From contig JAQBNV010000669.1 in the NCBI GenBank assembly GCA_028288395.1, positions 1 to 6,152 on the forward strand: a stretch of DNA of 6,152 bases. The letters run 5' to 3'. A program made the translations under genes and the position numbers. Numbering within the stretch: position 1 is the stretch's first letter; every line of letters starts with the position of its first letter. Shown here in pieces: positions 1-5,876 of this stretch. The DNA is from Adhaeribacter sp. Its GTDB lineage: Bacteria; Bacteroidota; Bacteroidia; Cytophagales; Hymenobacteraceae. Below the pieces are notes generated by a model. That model saw nothing but the letters and a program-made list of their open reading frames with translations, made no database searches and was not told the DNA's origin.

Positions 1-717
1 TTCCTGATCCGATAAGACATTGGGCAGGTTATTTATTACCGGAATATTTGTAGGCGGGCTGGGTTTCAGGTTTTCGGTTTGAATGCGAAAATTGCGCCAC
101 CGGATCTGCTGGCCATCTTTTTTATCTTTTGCAATGGAATGCACCTGCAGGGCAATAAAACCTCTGGCCGTTTCGGCATCGAGCAAATGCGCCACTGGCT
201 GGCCGTTTACCCAGGTTCGGATGGTGTTGCCGATGCATTCGAGGCGGTATTTATTCCAATCGGTTTTATTAAAAGCAGTTTTGGCGGCTGGGTTTGTTTC
301 CAGGGTATATAACCAACCCCGGCGGGCTTCGTCGTAAAGTCCCCCACTCCAGGCCCGGTCACTCGGGTCCACTTCCATCTGGTAGCCGTGGACACGGCCA
401 TTCTGGTAAGCCGGGTTACTCAGGCTCCGGAACTGAATACCGGAATTCATGGGCTGATCCAACTTCAACTCCAGCTCCAGGATAAAATCGCCGTAATCCT
501 TTTCAGTAGCCAGGAAAGAATTCGGTTCTCCGGTAACGGTAGTACCAATAATTTCCCCATTTTTAACTTCGTAGCGGGCTTTGCCATTAAGCTGTTTCCA
601 ACCCTTCAGGTCTTTCCCGTTAAATAAATTCTGCCATTTGCCAGTGTTCTTTTGCTGGGCCGAAACCGAATAAGCCATTAATAGCAGGCAGATAAAAATT
701 ATAGATCTTGTATTCAT
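1..717 (-). CDS. Secreted DUF1080 (3-keto-disaccharide hydrolase family) protein, C-terminus cut by window edge
   Basis: Reverse-strand frame open from an ATG at 717 to the window edge, giving 239 residues with no stop, so the gene is partial at its 3' end. Residues 1-20 form a signal peptide (MNTRS start, hydrophobic IIFICLLLMAY, then SVSA before QQ), so the protein is exported. The mature part opens with WQNLFNGKDLKGWK (28-41), the classic start of a DUF1080 beta-sandwich domain. It is followed by NGEIIGT (53-59), NSGIQFRS (91-98), GYQMEVD (111-117), the GGLYDEARRGWLY stretch (125-137) and a closing IALQVHS...IRWRNFRI (188-212). The family is linked to hydrolysis of 3-keto glycosides made by GFO/IDH/MocA-type oxidoreductases. 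After residue 215 comes a Pro-rich linker and NNLPNVLSDQE. In tandem DUF1080 proteins this kind of linker leads into a second copy, so a second domain probably lies beyond the edge (inference). The gene starts 32 bp after the MFS stop, in the same orientation, which suggests one operon. No Shine-Dalgarno is visible. The exact substrate cannot be told. Confidence 0.92.
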   Translation of the reverse strand, partial: MNTRSIIFICLLLMAYSVSAQQKNTGKWQNLFNGKDLKGWKQLNGKARYEVKNGEIIGTTVTGEPNSFLATEKDYGDFILELELKLDQPMNSGIQFRSLSNPAYQNGRVHGYQMEVDPSDRAWSGGLYDEARRGWLYTLETNPAAKTAFNKTDWNKYRLECIGNTIRTWVNGQPVAHLLDAETARGFIALQVHSIAKDKKDGQQIRWRNFRIQTENLKPSPPTNIPVINNLPNVLSDQE

Positions 718-749
718 TAGAATAATATTTTTAAGGAATTTGCCTGATT

Positions 750-2093
750 TTAAAACTGAACAGGTTTCATGCGCCGCGTAAGTAAATGAATGATAAGCCA
801 CGCCAGAAAATAAGCGCATCCGCAGATTATAAATAAAATATTGTAACCGGCACCGATATTGCCGTTCATTTTATAATACTGCAGCAACGAACCTACCAGC
901 AACGGAAAAAGGGTAGCGCCTATAGAACCGGCCATGCCGCCAATTCCCACCACCGAACTTACCGCGCGCTTGGGTATTATATCCGAAACAATTGTAAAAA
1001 TATTAGCGCTCCAGGCCTGGTGTGCTGCCGCCGCCAAACTGATAATGCCTACGGCTACCCAAATGTTGGTAGCCTGTTGGGCCAGCATAATGGGCAACAC
1101 CGCAAAAGCCACAATAAGCAAAGTAGTTTTCCGGGCTTTTAATACCGGCCAGCCCCGCTTTATTAAGTATGATGATAAATAGCCGCCGCCGATGCTGCCC
1201 ACGGTGGTAGCCGAATAAACAATAGCCAGGTGAAGGCTGGGTTTGGTCAGGTCGAGGCTAAAGGTGGTGGCAAAATAAGAAGGCAGCCAGAACAGGAAAA
1301 ACCACCAGATAGGGTCGGTCAGCAATTTACCAACAATAAATACCCAGGTTTGTTTAATGCCCAGCAGGCGACTCCATTTAATTTTTTCGGAGCCTTCGGC
1401 GGCTTCCGGTTCGTTATCGCTGTTGATGAACGCCAGTTCGGCAGCATTTACTTTTTTGTGCCGCGTAGGAATCTCGTAGAGCATCCACCAGAAAATCAGC
1501 CAGATAAAGCCGACTGCCCCCGTCAGCAGGAAGGCTTCCTGCCAGCCGTAAGCCCCCAGAAGCCAGGGCACCAGAATAGGCGCTACTACGGCCCCGATAC
1601 TGGTACCGGAGTTAAAAATGCCGGTTGCCAGCGCCCTTTCTTTTTTCGGAAACCACTCGGCTACCGCCTTAACGGCGGCGGGAAAGTTGCCGGCCTCGGC
1701 CAACCCCAGTAAGCCCCGTACCACGCCAAAGCCGAAGGTGCTTTTGACTATCGCATGTAACATCGCAGCAATACTCCAGACGACCACCGAAATGCTGTAA
1801 CCCATCTTTGTGCCGATTTTATCAATAAAATTTCCGAAAATAACGTAACCCAGCGCGTAGCAGGCCGCAAAAATCATAACAATATTGCCGTAATCAACTT
1901 CGGTCCAGTTAAACTCCTTTTCCAGGGTAGGTTTCAGAAGACCGATTACCTGGCGGTCGATATAGTTGATGGTAGTGGCAAAAAACAATAAAGCACAGAT
2001 TACCCAACGGTAGTTTCCTATTTTCGCATTTTCTCCGTTGTCGTTTAGGGTTGTGAGGGGTTTTACAGGCAATTTAGGTTGAGATTGCAACAT
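750..2093 (-). CDS. MFS transporter, anion:cation symporter (ExuT/hexuronate-like) family
   Basis: A 447-residue inner-membrane carrier with about 12 hydrophobic segments, the usual length for this family. Visible motifs are NYIDRQ at the end of helix 1 (43-48), a signature of the ACS branch, and the loop 2-3 MFS motif GNFIDKIGTKMG (87-98). RGLLGLAEAGNFPAA (126-140) and WFPKKERALATGIFNSG (147-163) match the hexuronate/sugar-acid transporter pattern. DPIWWFFLFWLP (260-271) begins the second half, after a charged central loop (about 220-240). Relatives move hexuronates, aldonates or other organic anions with H+; the actual substrate is inferred only. The open frame extends 18 codons upstream to a TTG at 2147 just after a stop, but the first ATG is at 2093 and the extra residues do not look like family sequence, so the ATG is chosen. 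The gene is followed 32 bp later by the DUF1080 gene, suggesting that glycoside processing and product uptake are coupled. Confidence 0.92.
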   Translation of the reverse strand: MLQSQPKLPVKPLTTLNDNGENAKIGNYRWVICALLFFATTINYIDRQVIGLLKPTLEKEFNWTEVDYGNIVMIFAACYALGYVIFGNFIDKIGTKMGYSISVVVWSIAAMLHAIVKSTFGFGVVRGLLGLAEAGNFPAAVKAVAEWFPKKERALATGIFNSGTSIGAVVAPILVPWLLGAYGWQEAFLLTGAVGFIWLIFWWMLYEIPTRHKKVNAAELAFINSDNEPEAAEGSEKIKWSRLLGIKQTWVFIVGKLLTDPIWWFFLFWLPSYFATTFSLDLTKPSLHLAIVYSATTVGSIGGGYLSSYLIKRGWPVLKARKTTLLIVAFAVLPIMLAQQATNIWVAVGIISLAAAAHQAWSANIFTIVSDIIPKRAVSSVVGIGGMAGSIGATLFPLLVGSLLQYYKMNGNIGAGYNILFIICGCAYFLAWLIIHLLTRRMKPVQF

Positions 2094-2505
2094 TAGTGGT
2101 GGATAAGTAATGTTTTTAAGTGATGTATTTAACAGTAATACTTGCAATTAACTAAACACCGGCCAACTTCCCAAAAAAATCAATTTAGTCCCCGGCAGAA
2201 TTTACACTTTACCCAGCCGCTGGCCATCGGCCGGCTTATTTAGAAACAGTCTTTTTCTTCTATGTTAGCCAATATTTTTCCCTTTGGTTCGCCGGAAGTC
2301 CCATTCCAATTTAATTATCTGGCTACAGATTTTAAACTTATCTGGTGGTGCTCCAGGTACTTTACCCTGCTCTAACGGGGAGTTTAAACAAATCTAAAAC
2401 TTTACAGTTCAAATAATTAAAGAGAATTAGCAAATAAAATACAGACCTAATATGGCCGGCGGAGCTAGCTGGCGGCTTAAAATATTACGGCCCTTCCTAA
2501 GTCAT
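2094..2505. other. Non-coding stretch upstream of the MFS gene
   Basis: A/T-rich intergenic DNA of about 410 bp between the MFS start and the hairpin at 2506. Apart from the -7-like element at 2389-2396 it holds only an 8-bp palindrome (AGCTAGCT, 2463-2470) in a GC-rich patch. I see no tRNA, riboswitch, repeat array or protein-like frame. It would be the MFS leader if the 2389 promoter is real. Confidence 0.6.
2389..2413 (-). promoter_or_regulatory. Putative Bacteroidota promoter upstream of the MFS-DUF1080 pair
   Basis: On the minus strand TAGATTTG (2396 to 2389) matches the Bacteroidota -7 consensus TAnnTTTG exactly. A TTTG (2413 to 2410) lies upstream, but only 13 nt separate them, shorter than the roughly 17-23 nt usual for the -33 element. 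It is the only exact -7 match on this strand between 2094 and 2460. If used, the transcript would carry a leader of nearly 290 nt before the MFS ATG at 2093. The match is seen; promoter activity is inferred. Confidence 0.35.
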
Positions 2506-2561
2506 TTTTCAATTTTCCTTTTCTCCGGCTTGTTAAAGCCGGAGAAAAGGAAAATTGAAAA
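2506..2561. repeat. Perfect 26-bp inverted repeat with a 4-nt loop
   Basis: The left arm (2506-2531) and right arm (2536-2561) are exact reverse complements over 26 positions, separated by GTTA (2532-2535). The core of the stem is CTCCGGCTT/AAGCCGGAG; the distal part is an A/T-rich tail (TTTTCAATTTTCC on the left arm). Either strand would fold into a long uninterrupted hairpin. It has no long T tract of its own beyond the stem, so it is not a textbook terminator, though the T-rich stem end could serve as one. It lies just past the terminator-like hairpin at 2565-2592, as seen from the minus-strand lipoprotein gene. Confidence 0.85.
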
Positions 2562-2562
2562 C

Positions 2563-2592
2563 AAAAAAGTCTTCCGGTGGCAGAAGACTTTT
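2563..2592 (-). terminator. Rho-independent terminator of the lipoprotein transcription unit
   Basis: The stem AAAAGTCTTC (2565-2574) pairs with GAAGACTTTT (2583-2592) around an 8-nt loop, a perfect 10-bp match. Read on the minus strand, GTCTTC...GAAGAC is followed by a run of six T, a good intrinsic terminator lying about 130 nt after the stop of the gene at 2720. Read on the plus strand it is followed by four T, so it could act weakly in that direction too. There is no plus-strand gene in front of it that would need it. Confidence 0.65.
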
Positions 2593-2646
2593 GAGGTAAA
2601 ATGGCAACGCTGCTATATGCTAAGCATTTTAATGCCATCCTTACTT

Positions 2647-2709
2647 TTACATTTCCATGGGCATGGTAAGGTTCTCACCACCCTGGTAACCCGCCAGTTG
2701 CCGTAATAT
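2647..2709 (-). other. Orphan 20-codon frame resembling a protein C-terminus (possible gene remnant)
   Basis: On the minus strand, between the lipoprotein stop and its terminator, one frame reads ILRQLAGYQGGENLTMPMEM and then TAA at 2649-2647. It is closed upstream by a TAA at 2712-2710. There is no good start codon before the ATGs near its end, so it cannot be a normal gene as it stands. The composition looks protein-like, and a terminator lies 54 bp past its stop. It may be the surviving tail of a deleted gene, or chance. I do not recognise the family. Confidence 0.2.
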
Positions 2710-2719
2710 TTAAAAATAA

Positions 2720-3406
2720 TTAACTAAATGAACTGATAACAGTAACCAGGACTATAATCCCGATCAGGAACAGGGCTAAAATAGTAATACTCAAAATAAA
2801 CCCGGTGAGCGCTTTGCCTCTACCGGAATACATGTCCGGGTTCCGGTTTATGTCCGAAAGTCCCATTTTACTCGTAATCAAACCACCGATAGCGGCAAAT
2901 AAAGCCAGCAAAGAAAATATTCCTAAGCTCGAAGCAGCGGCTACAATTAAGGCGAGCAACGCCCCCAAGCCTAAATAAAACCCCACCCTGGCCAGCTTAT
3001 TTACCGGTTTGCCATCCTCGGCCCGGCGATCCAGCTTTTTCAGGGTAGCTTTTTCGGCTTTTATTAGTTTCACCTGCTGTTTAACCAGTTTGGTTACCGA
3101 TTGTATATTGGGCTGCACCGTCCGGAAATCTGCAGGCAATATTTTTGTAGGAAAAATGGCCGCTTTGGGTACTAGATGGGCCTGCGCCGAAGCCGTATAG
3201 ACCACCGGCTCGGGTTGCGCAACGGGTGCTTCGGGCAATATCGGTGCCGACAATTGTTGCTGGACCGGTAAAGTTTGGGTGTTTTTTTTCACGTAGGCGT
3301 TTTCGGAATTTCCTGCATTGGATAACAGGTAAATTTCTTTTCGGGCACAACCAAAAGCGCCTAACAGGAATACGCAATAAATAAAACGGGTAAAAACTTC
3401 TCTCAT
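2720..3406 (-). CDS. Predicted lipoprotein with DUF4190-like C-terminal membrane domain, function unknown
   Basis: 228 residues from an ATG at 3406. The N-terminus (MREVFTRFIYCVFLLGAFGC) is a signal sequence ending in a lipobox-like AFGC with Cys20, so a lipid anchor is likely; Phe at -2 makes the lipobox imperfect. Residues 21-100 are low-complexity and rich in Gln, Pro, Ala and Val, a probable flexible linker. Residues 101-140 are strongly basic (KLVKQQVKLIKAEKATLKKLDRR) and probably helical. Two hydrophobic hairpin segments follow (about 141-177 and 198-224), joined by a loop with SKMGLSDINRNPDMYSGRGKALTG. That helix, xxINRNPxxxxGRG, helix layout resembles DUF4190-type small membrane domains common in Bacteroidota. 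The gene stands alone on its strand, diverges from rluF, and a terminator lies at 2563-2592. No enzymatic motif is visible, so no function is assigned. Confidence 0.85.
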   Translation of the reverse strand: MREVFTRFIYCVFLLGAFGCARKEIYLLSNAGNSENAYVKKNTQTLPVQQQLSAPILPEAPVAQPEPVVYTASAQAHLVPKAAIFPTKILPADFRTVQPNIQSVTKLVKQQVKLIKAEKATLKKLDRRAEDGKPVNKLARVGFYLGLGALLALIVAAASSLGIFSLLALFAAIGGLITSKMGLSDINRNPDMYSGRGKALTGFILSITILALFLIGIIVLVTVISSFS

Positions 3407-3488
3407 CAGGTTTTAAGTTAAAATCAGAAAGTTCTAATATTATATATTCCTTCATGATTACCTAATTAAGCTATTATAATTATTCCCG

Positions 3489-3502
3489 TAAATTTACCTT
3501 TG
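3489..3502 (+). promoter_or_regulatory. Putative rluF promoter (-7 element), overlapping a weak divergent match
   Basis: TACCTTTG at 3495-3502 is an exact match to the TAnnTTTG -7 consensus, 44 bp before the rluF ATG, giving a short leader. No TTTG is present at the expected -33 distance. The adjoining palindrome TAAATTTA (3489-3496) read on the minus strand is a 7-of-8 match and could serve the divergent lipoprotein gene. The two -7 elements would then overlap by two bases. Sequence matches are seen; activity is inferred. Confidence 0.45.
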
Positions 3503-3546
3503 TTTTAGCTGTTGTCATCTGTGAATACCTGCCTTTTCGGTTACCC

Positions 3547-4263
3547 ATGAAAGCCCTTACATCTTCGCTCAAATATTTTATTGTCCAGAAATTAAGGATT
3601 AGCAACCAGGAAGCGGTAAGTTGTATTTTATCAGGGCGGGTGCTGGTTAACGGTGAAAAAGGTCAACTAACGCAGGTGCTGCGGCCGGAAGATTCAATAT
3701 GTTTTGATAATCAATACCTTAAGGAAGCACAAACGTTTGTTTACCTGGCTTACTACAAACCGCGTGGTATCGAATCAACCCTAAACACCGATATACAAAA
3801 TAATCTAGCCCAAACATTAAATTTTAATCGCCGGGTATTTCCGGTTGGCAGGCTGGATAAAGATTCGGAAGGCTTGATGCTGCTCACCGACAATGGTAAA
3901 ATTTTAAATAAAATTATTCATTCAAATAACCACCAGGAAAAAGAATATTTGGTAACCGTTGATAAACCTTTAACCCCGGCGGTATTAGCGCAACTGGCAG
4001 CCGGCGTGGTTATTATGGGCAAAAGAACCCGCCCCGCCCAGCTGGAACAAGTTGATGCGACCACTTTTAAAATTATTCTGACCCAAGGCCTCAACCGGCA
4101 AATCAGGCGCATGTGTTACCAACTGGGGTTTGGCGTTCAGCAACTCATTCGCCTCCGCATTATCAGCATTGGCTTGGGCAATCTAAAACCCGGAGAATGG
4201 CGCTATTTAAGTCCGGCTGAAATGGAAAACTTAAACCGGAACCTTTCGGCAGAAACTGATTAA
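3547..4263 (+). CDS. rluF: 23S rRNA pseudouridine synthase, RluF-like (RsuA family)
   Basis: 238 residues, ATG start. RluF converts a uridine of 23S rRNA (U2604 in E. coli) to pseudouridine; it acts in the cytoplasm on ribosomal RNA. An N-terminal S4-like RNA-binding domain covers about residues 7-55 (ILSGRVLVNG at 27-36). The RsuA/RluB/E/F catalytic domain follows from about 64 (YYKPRGIEST, 69-78). The catalytic motif RRVFPVGRLDKDSEGLMLLT (95-114) has the nucleophilic Asp104. EKEYLVTVDKPLT (131-143) and GLNRQIRRMC (181-190) match E. coli RluF almost word for word, as I recall it, which is why RluF is preferred over RluB, RluE or RsuA. The S4 helix has lost the usual basic residues (SNQEA where relatives have SRREA). 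The protein also stops at the end of the catalytic domain, without the long basic C-terminal tail of the 290-residue E. coli enzyme. It looks complete and probably functional. Confidence 0.9.
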   Translation: MKALTSSLKYFIVQKLRISNQEAVSCILSGRVLVNGEKGQLTQVLRPEDSICFDNQYLKEAQTFVYLAYYKPRGIESTLNTDIQNNLAQTLNFNRRVFPVGRLDKDSEGLMLLTDNGKILNKIIHSNNHQEKEYLVTVDKPLTPAVLAQLAAGVVIMGKRTRPAQLEQVDATTFKIILTQGLNRQIRRMCYQLGFGVQQLIRLRIISIGLGNLKPGEWRYLSPAEMENLNRNLSAETD

Positions 4264-4327
4264 GAAGAGGAACTGTAAATAGATATTTTAAAATGCGGCT
4301 TTCCAGCTAAATAATCTATACCCTCAC

Positions 4328-4390
4328 GGAACCGGTTTACTGTTTGTACAATTTATTCCATATTTTTGGCCGGTTCCTGGTTTTTATTTT
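4328..4390 (+). terminator. Inverted repeat with T tract between rluF and the permease gene (possible terminator)
   Basis: GGAACCGG (4328-4335) is an exact inverted copy of CCGGTTCC (4370-4377), followed after TGG by TTTTTATTTT (4381-4390). The stem plus T tract resembles an intrinsic terminator for rluF, whose stop is 65 bp upstream. The 34-nt loop is unusually long and contains a -7 element, so the repeat could instead be an operator. Confidence 0.35.
4343..4368 (+). promoter_or_regulatory. Putative promoter of the lactate permease gene
   Basis: TATTTTTG at 4361-4368 matches the TAnnTTTG -7 consensus exactly, and TTTG (4343-4346) lies upstream with a short 14-nt gap. The permease ATG follows 62 bp after the -7 element. 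It sits inside the inverted repeat 4328-4377, which suggests that transcription start and either termination or repressor binding are interlocked. Inferred from sequence only. Confidence 0.4.
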
Positions 4391-4430
4391 CATAATGGTA
4401 GCACCTTAAAAGAACCGGGATTTTGGATTT

Positions 4431-5876
4431 ATGGTATACTTGCTGTCGTTTTTGCCCATAGCCATTTTAATTGTGGTATCGCTGGTAAGAGGTGTAAAAG
4501 AAGCGGTTGTGGCCGGACTGCTGGTTACTACAGTATTATTTTTTTACTGGGGGGCATCGCTTAACCAATATTTGGGTACGCTGGGGGTAGCTTTCGTTAC
4601 CACCCTTAATATTCTGATGATTGTTTTCGGGTCGGCTTTTTTATATAATATAATGGATAAGACTGGCCTTGTAAACGGCATCAGCCGCTCGCTGGATAAG
4701 CTGCATCCGTCTAAAGAAATAAAGTTTTTTTTGCTGGCCATTGGGCTTAACGCTTTTTTTGAGGGAGTAGCTGGGTTTGGAACGCCAGGAGTTATTGTGC
4801 CGTTACTGCTCATAGCCATGGGCTTTAATGCCGTTCTGTCGGTGGCGGTGGTCCTGTTATTCGACGGGTTATTCTCTACCTTCGGAGCTGTGGGAACGCC
4901 CCTGCTTACCGGCCTGCAAATACCGCTGCACCTTACCCAAACCGAGGTTATAAATATTGCCGTCCTGTCGGCTGTGGCTGGGGTGTTGGTGATGGCCGTT
5001 TTGTTTTTGTTTATATTCCGGCTGTTTTCCCAAAACAAGCGCCCCGTGCAGCACAAAAGGCAAATATTTACCCTCTACGCTTTTTTTGCCTTTCCCTTTT
5101 GTCTTTTTGCTTACCTGGTACCAGAATTAGCCACGGCGCTGGCCGCGATTGTTATGTTGGCTTTGTCGGTCATTTACTTAAAAGGATACAAAAATCAGCC
5201 GGATTTCCGCCCCTGGATTCCGTACGCAACGCTGGCCTTTTTGCTGCTGCTGCCTAAATTATTTAATCCTCTGCACCGCTGGATTGGCTGGGATATTACT
5301 TTCAACGACATGTTTGGTTCGGAGATAGATGCCGCCATTAAACCCATGCAATCGCCGTTAATTCCTTTCTGCCTGGTGGGGCTGGGCGTTGTTTTATTTA
5401 CCAGAAGCAAATCTTTGTACCTGAAGGAAACCGGCTTAAAAACTTTAGCGGTATCCCTGGTACTTTTCCCTTGCATTGCGGTAGCCCAGTTGATGATTAA
5501 CTCCGGCGTTACCCAACCCTCTATGGTAAGCTATATTTCGGGTATGCTGGCCCAACTGGGTAACCTCTACCCTATCGTATCGCCGTTTATTGGTATTATG
5601 GGCGCGTTTATTACCGGCAGTACGACTATTTCGAATGTGGTTTTTGGCCCATCGCAACTGGCAACCAGTTTATCGCTTGATATGCCCCCTGCTACAGTCC
5701 TTTCGTTGCAACATTCCGGAGCGGCTTTAGGCAATGCTATTTGCCTGTTTAATATTATAGCCGCGGCCTCTATCGCCAATCTTAAAAACTACAAAGATGT
5801 GCTGGTCTGTAACCTGGCCCCTACCCTGGTGGGCGGTTTGTTGTTGGGTATATTAGGCTGGCTGTGGATGAACTAG
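4431..5876 (+). CDS. L-lactate permease family (LctP) transporter
   Basis: 481 residues, ATG start, hydrophobic almost throughout, with roughly a dozen membrane segments. LctP carriers bring lactate, and often glycolate, across the inner membrane with protons. Family landmarks are NAFFEGVAGFGTPGVIVPLL (107-126), the conserved EGxxGFGTP motif; FSTFGAVGTP (148-157); GAFITGSTTISNVVFGPSQ (391-409), equivalent to the GAFLTGSNTSSNVLFG stretch of E. coli LldP; and LQHSGAALGNAICLFNIIA (426-444). It is shorter than E. coli LldP (about 551 residues). A charged segment at 201-211 and another at 251-262 mark cytoplasmic or periplasmic loops. No lactate dehydrogenase (lldD, lutABC) is in the window, so lactate as substrate rests on family membership alone. 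It follows rluF by 167 bp with its own apparent promoter, so it is probably not co-transcribed by design. Confidence 0.9.
   Translation: MVYLLSFLPIAILIVVSLVRGVKEAVVAGLLVTTVLFFYWGASLNQYLGTLGVAFVTTLNILMIVFGSAFLYNIMDKTGLVNGISRSLDKLHPSKEIKFFLLAIGLNAFFEGVAGFGTPGVIVPLLLIAMGFNAVLSVAVVLLFDGLFSTFGAVGTPLLTGLQIPLHLTQTEVINIAVLSAVAGVLVMAVLFLFIFRLFSQNKRPVQHKRQIFTLYAFFAFPFCLFAYLVPELATALAAIVMLALSVIYLKGYKNQPDFRPWIPYATLAFLLLLPKLFNPLHRWIGWDITFNDMFGSEIDAAIKPMQSPLIPFCLVGLGVVLFTRSKSLYLKETGLKTLAVSLVLFPCIAVAQLMINSGVTQPSMVSYISGMLAQLGNLYPIVSPFIGIMGAFITGSTTISNVVFGPSQLATSLSLDMPPATVLSLQHSGAALGNAICLFNIIAAASIANLKNYKDVLVCNLAPTLVGGLLLGILGWLWMN

Noticed and set aside
1230..1712. 160-codon plus-strand frame opposite the MFS gene
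   Set aside because: Antisense shadow of a clear MFS coding sequence; composition is Gly/Pro/Gln/Arg-rich and has no motif.
2094..2147. 18-codon N-terminal extension of the MFS protein from a TTG codon
   Set aside because: A rare start codon directly after a stop, no ribosome-binding signal, and no family-like sequence; the ATG at 2093 gives the usual length.
2345..2390. tRNA-like fragment on the minus strand (GAGCAGGG... and ACCACCA)
   Set aside because: No acceptor stem, no T-arm with GGTTCRA in the right place and no anticodon arm could be built; the short matches are coincidental.
2455..2476. GC-rich near-palindrome GCCG...AGCTAGCT...CGGC
   Set aside because: Only the central 8 bp are truly palindromic; the flanking arms are out of register, so no stable hairpin or operator is supported.
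2452..2706. 84-codon plus-strand frame starting with ATG
   Set aside because: It runs straight through both perfect hairpins, its residues simply mirror the inverted repeats, and it resembles no protein family; no -7 element precedes it.
3081..3455. 124-codon minus-strand frame starting upstream of the lipoprotein
   Set aside because: It overlaps the lipoprotein gene in another frame, is rich in Arg and Cys without domain character, and breaks up a coherent signal peptide and membrane protein in the main frame.
4544..5056. 170-codon minus-strand frame opposite the permease
   Set aside because: Antisense shadow of the LctP gene; Thr/Pro/Asn-rich with no recognisable domain.
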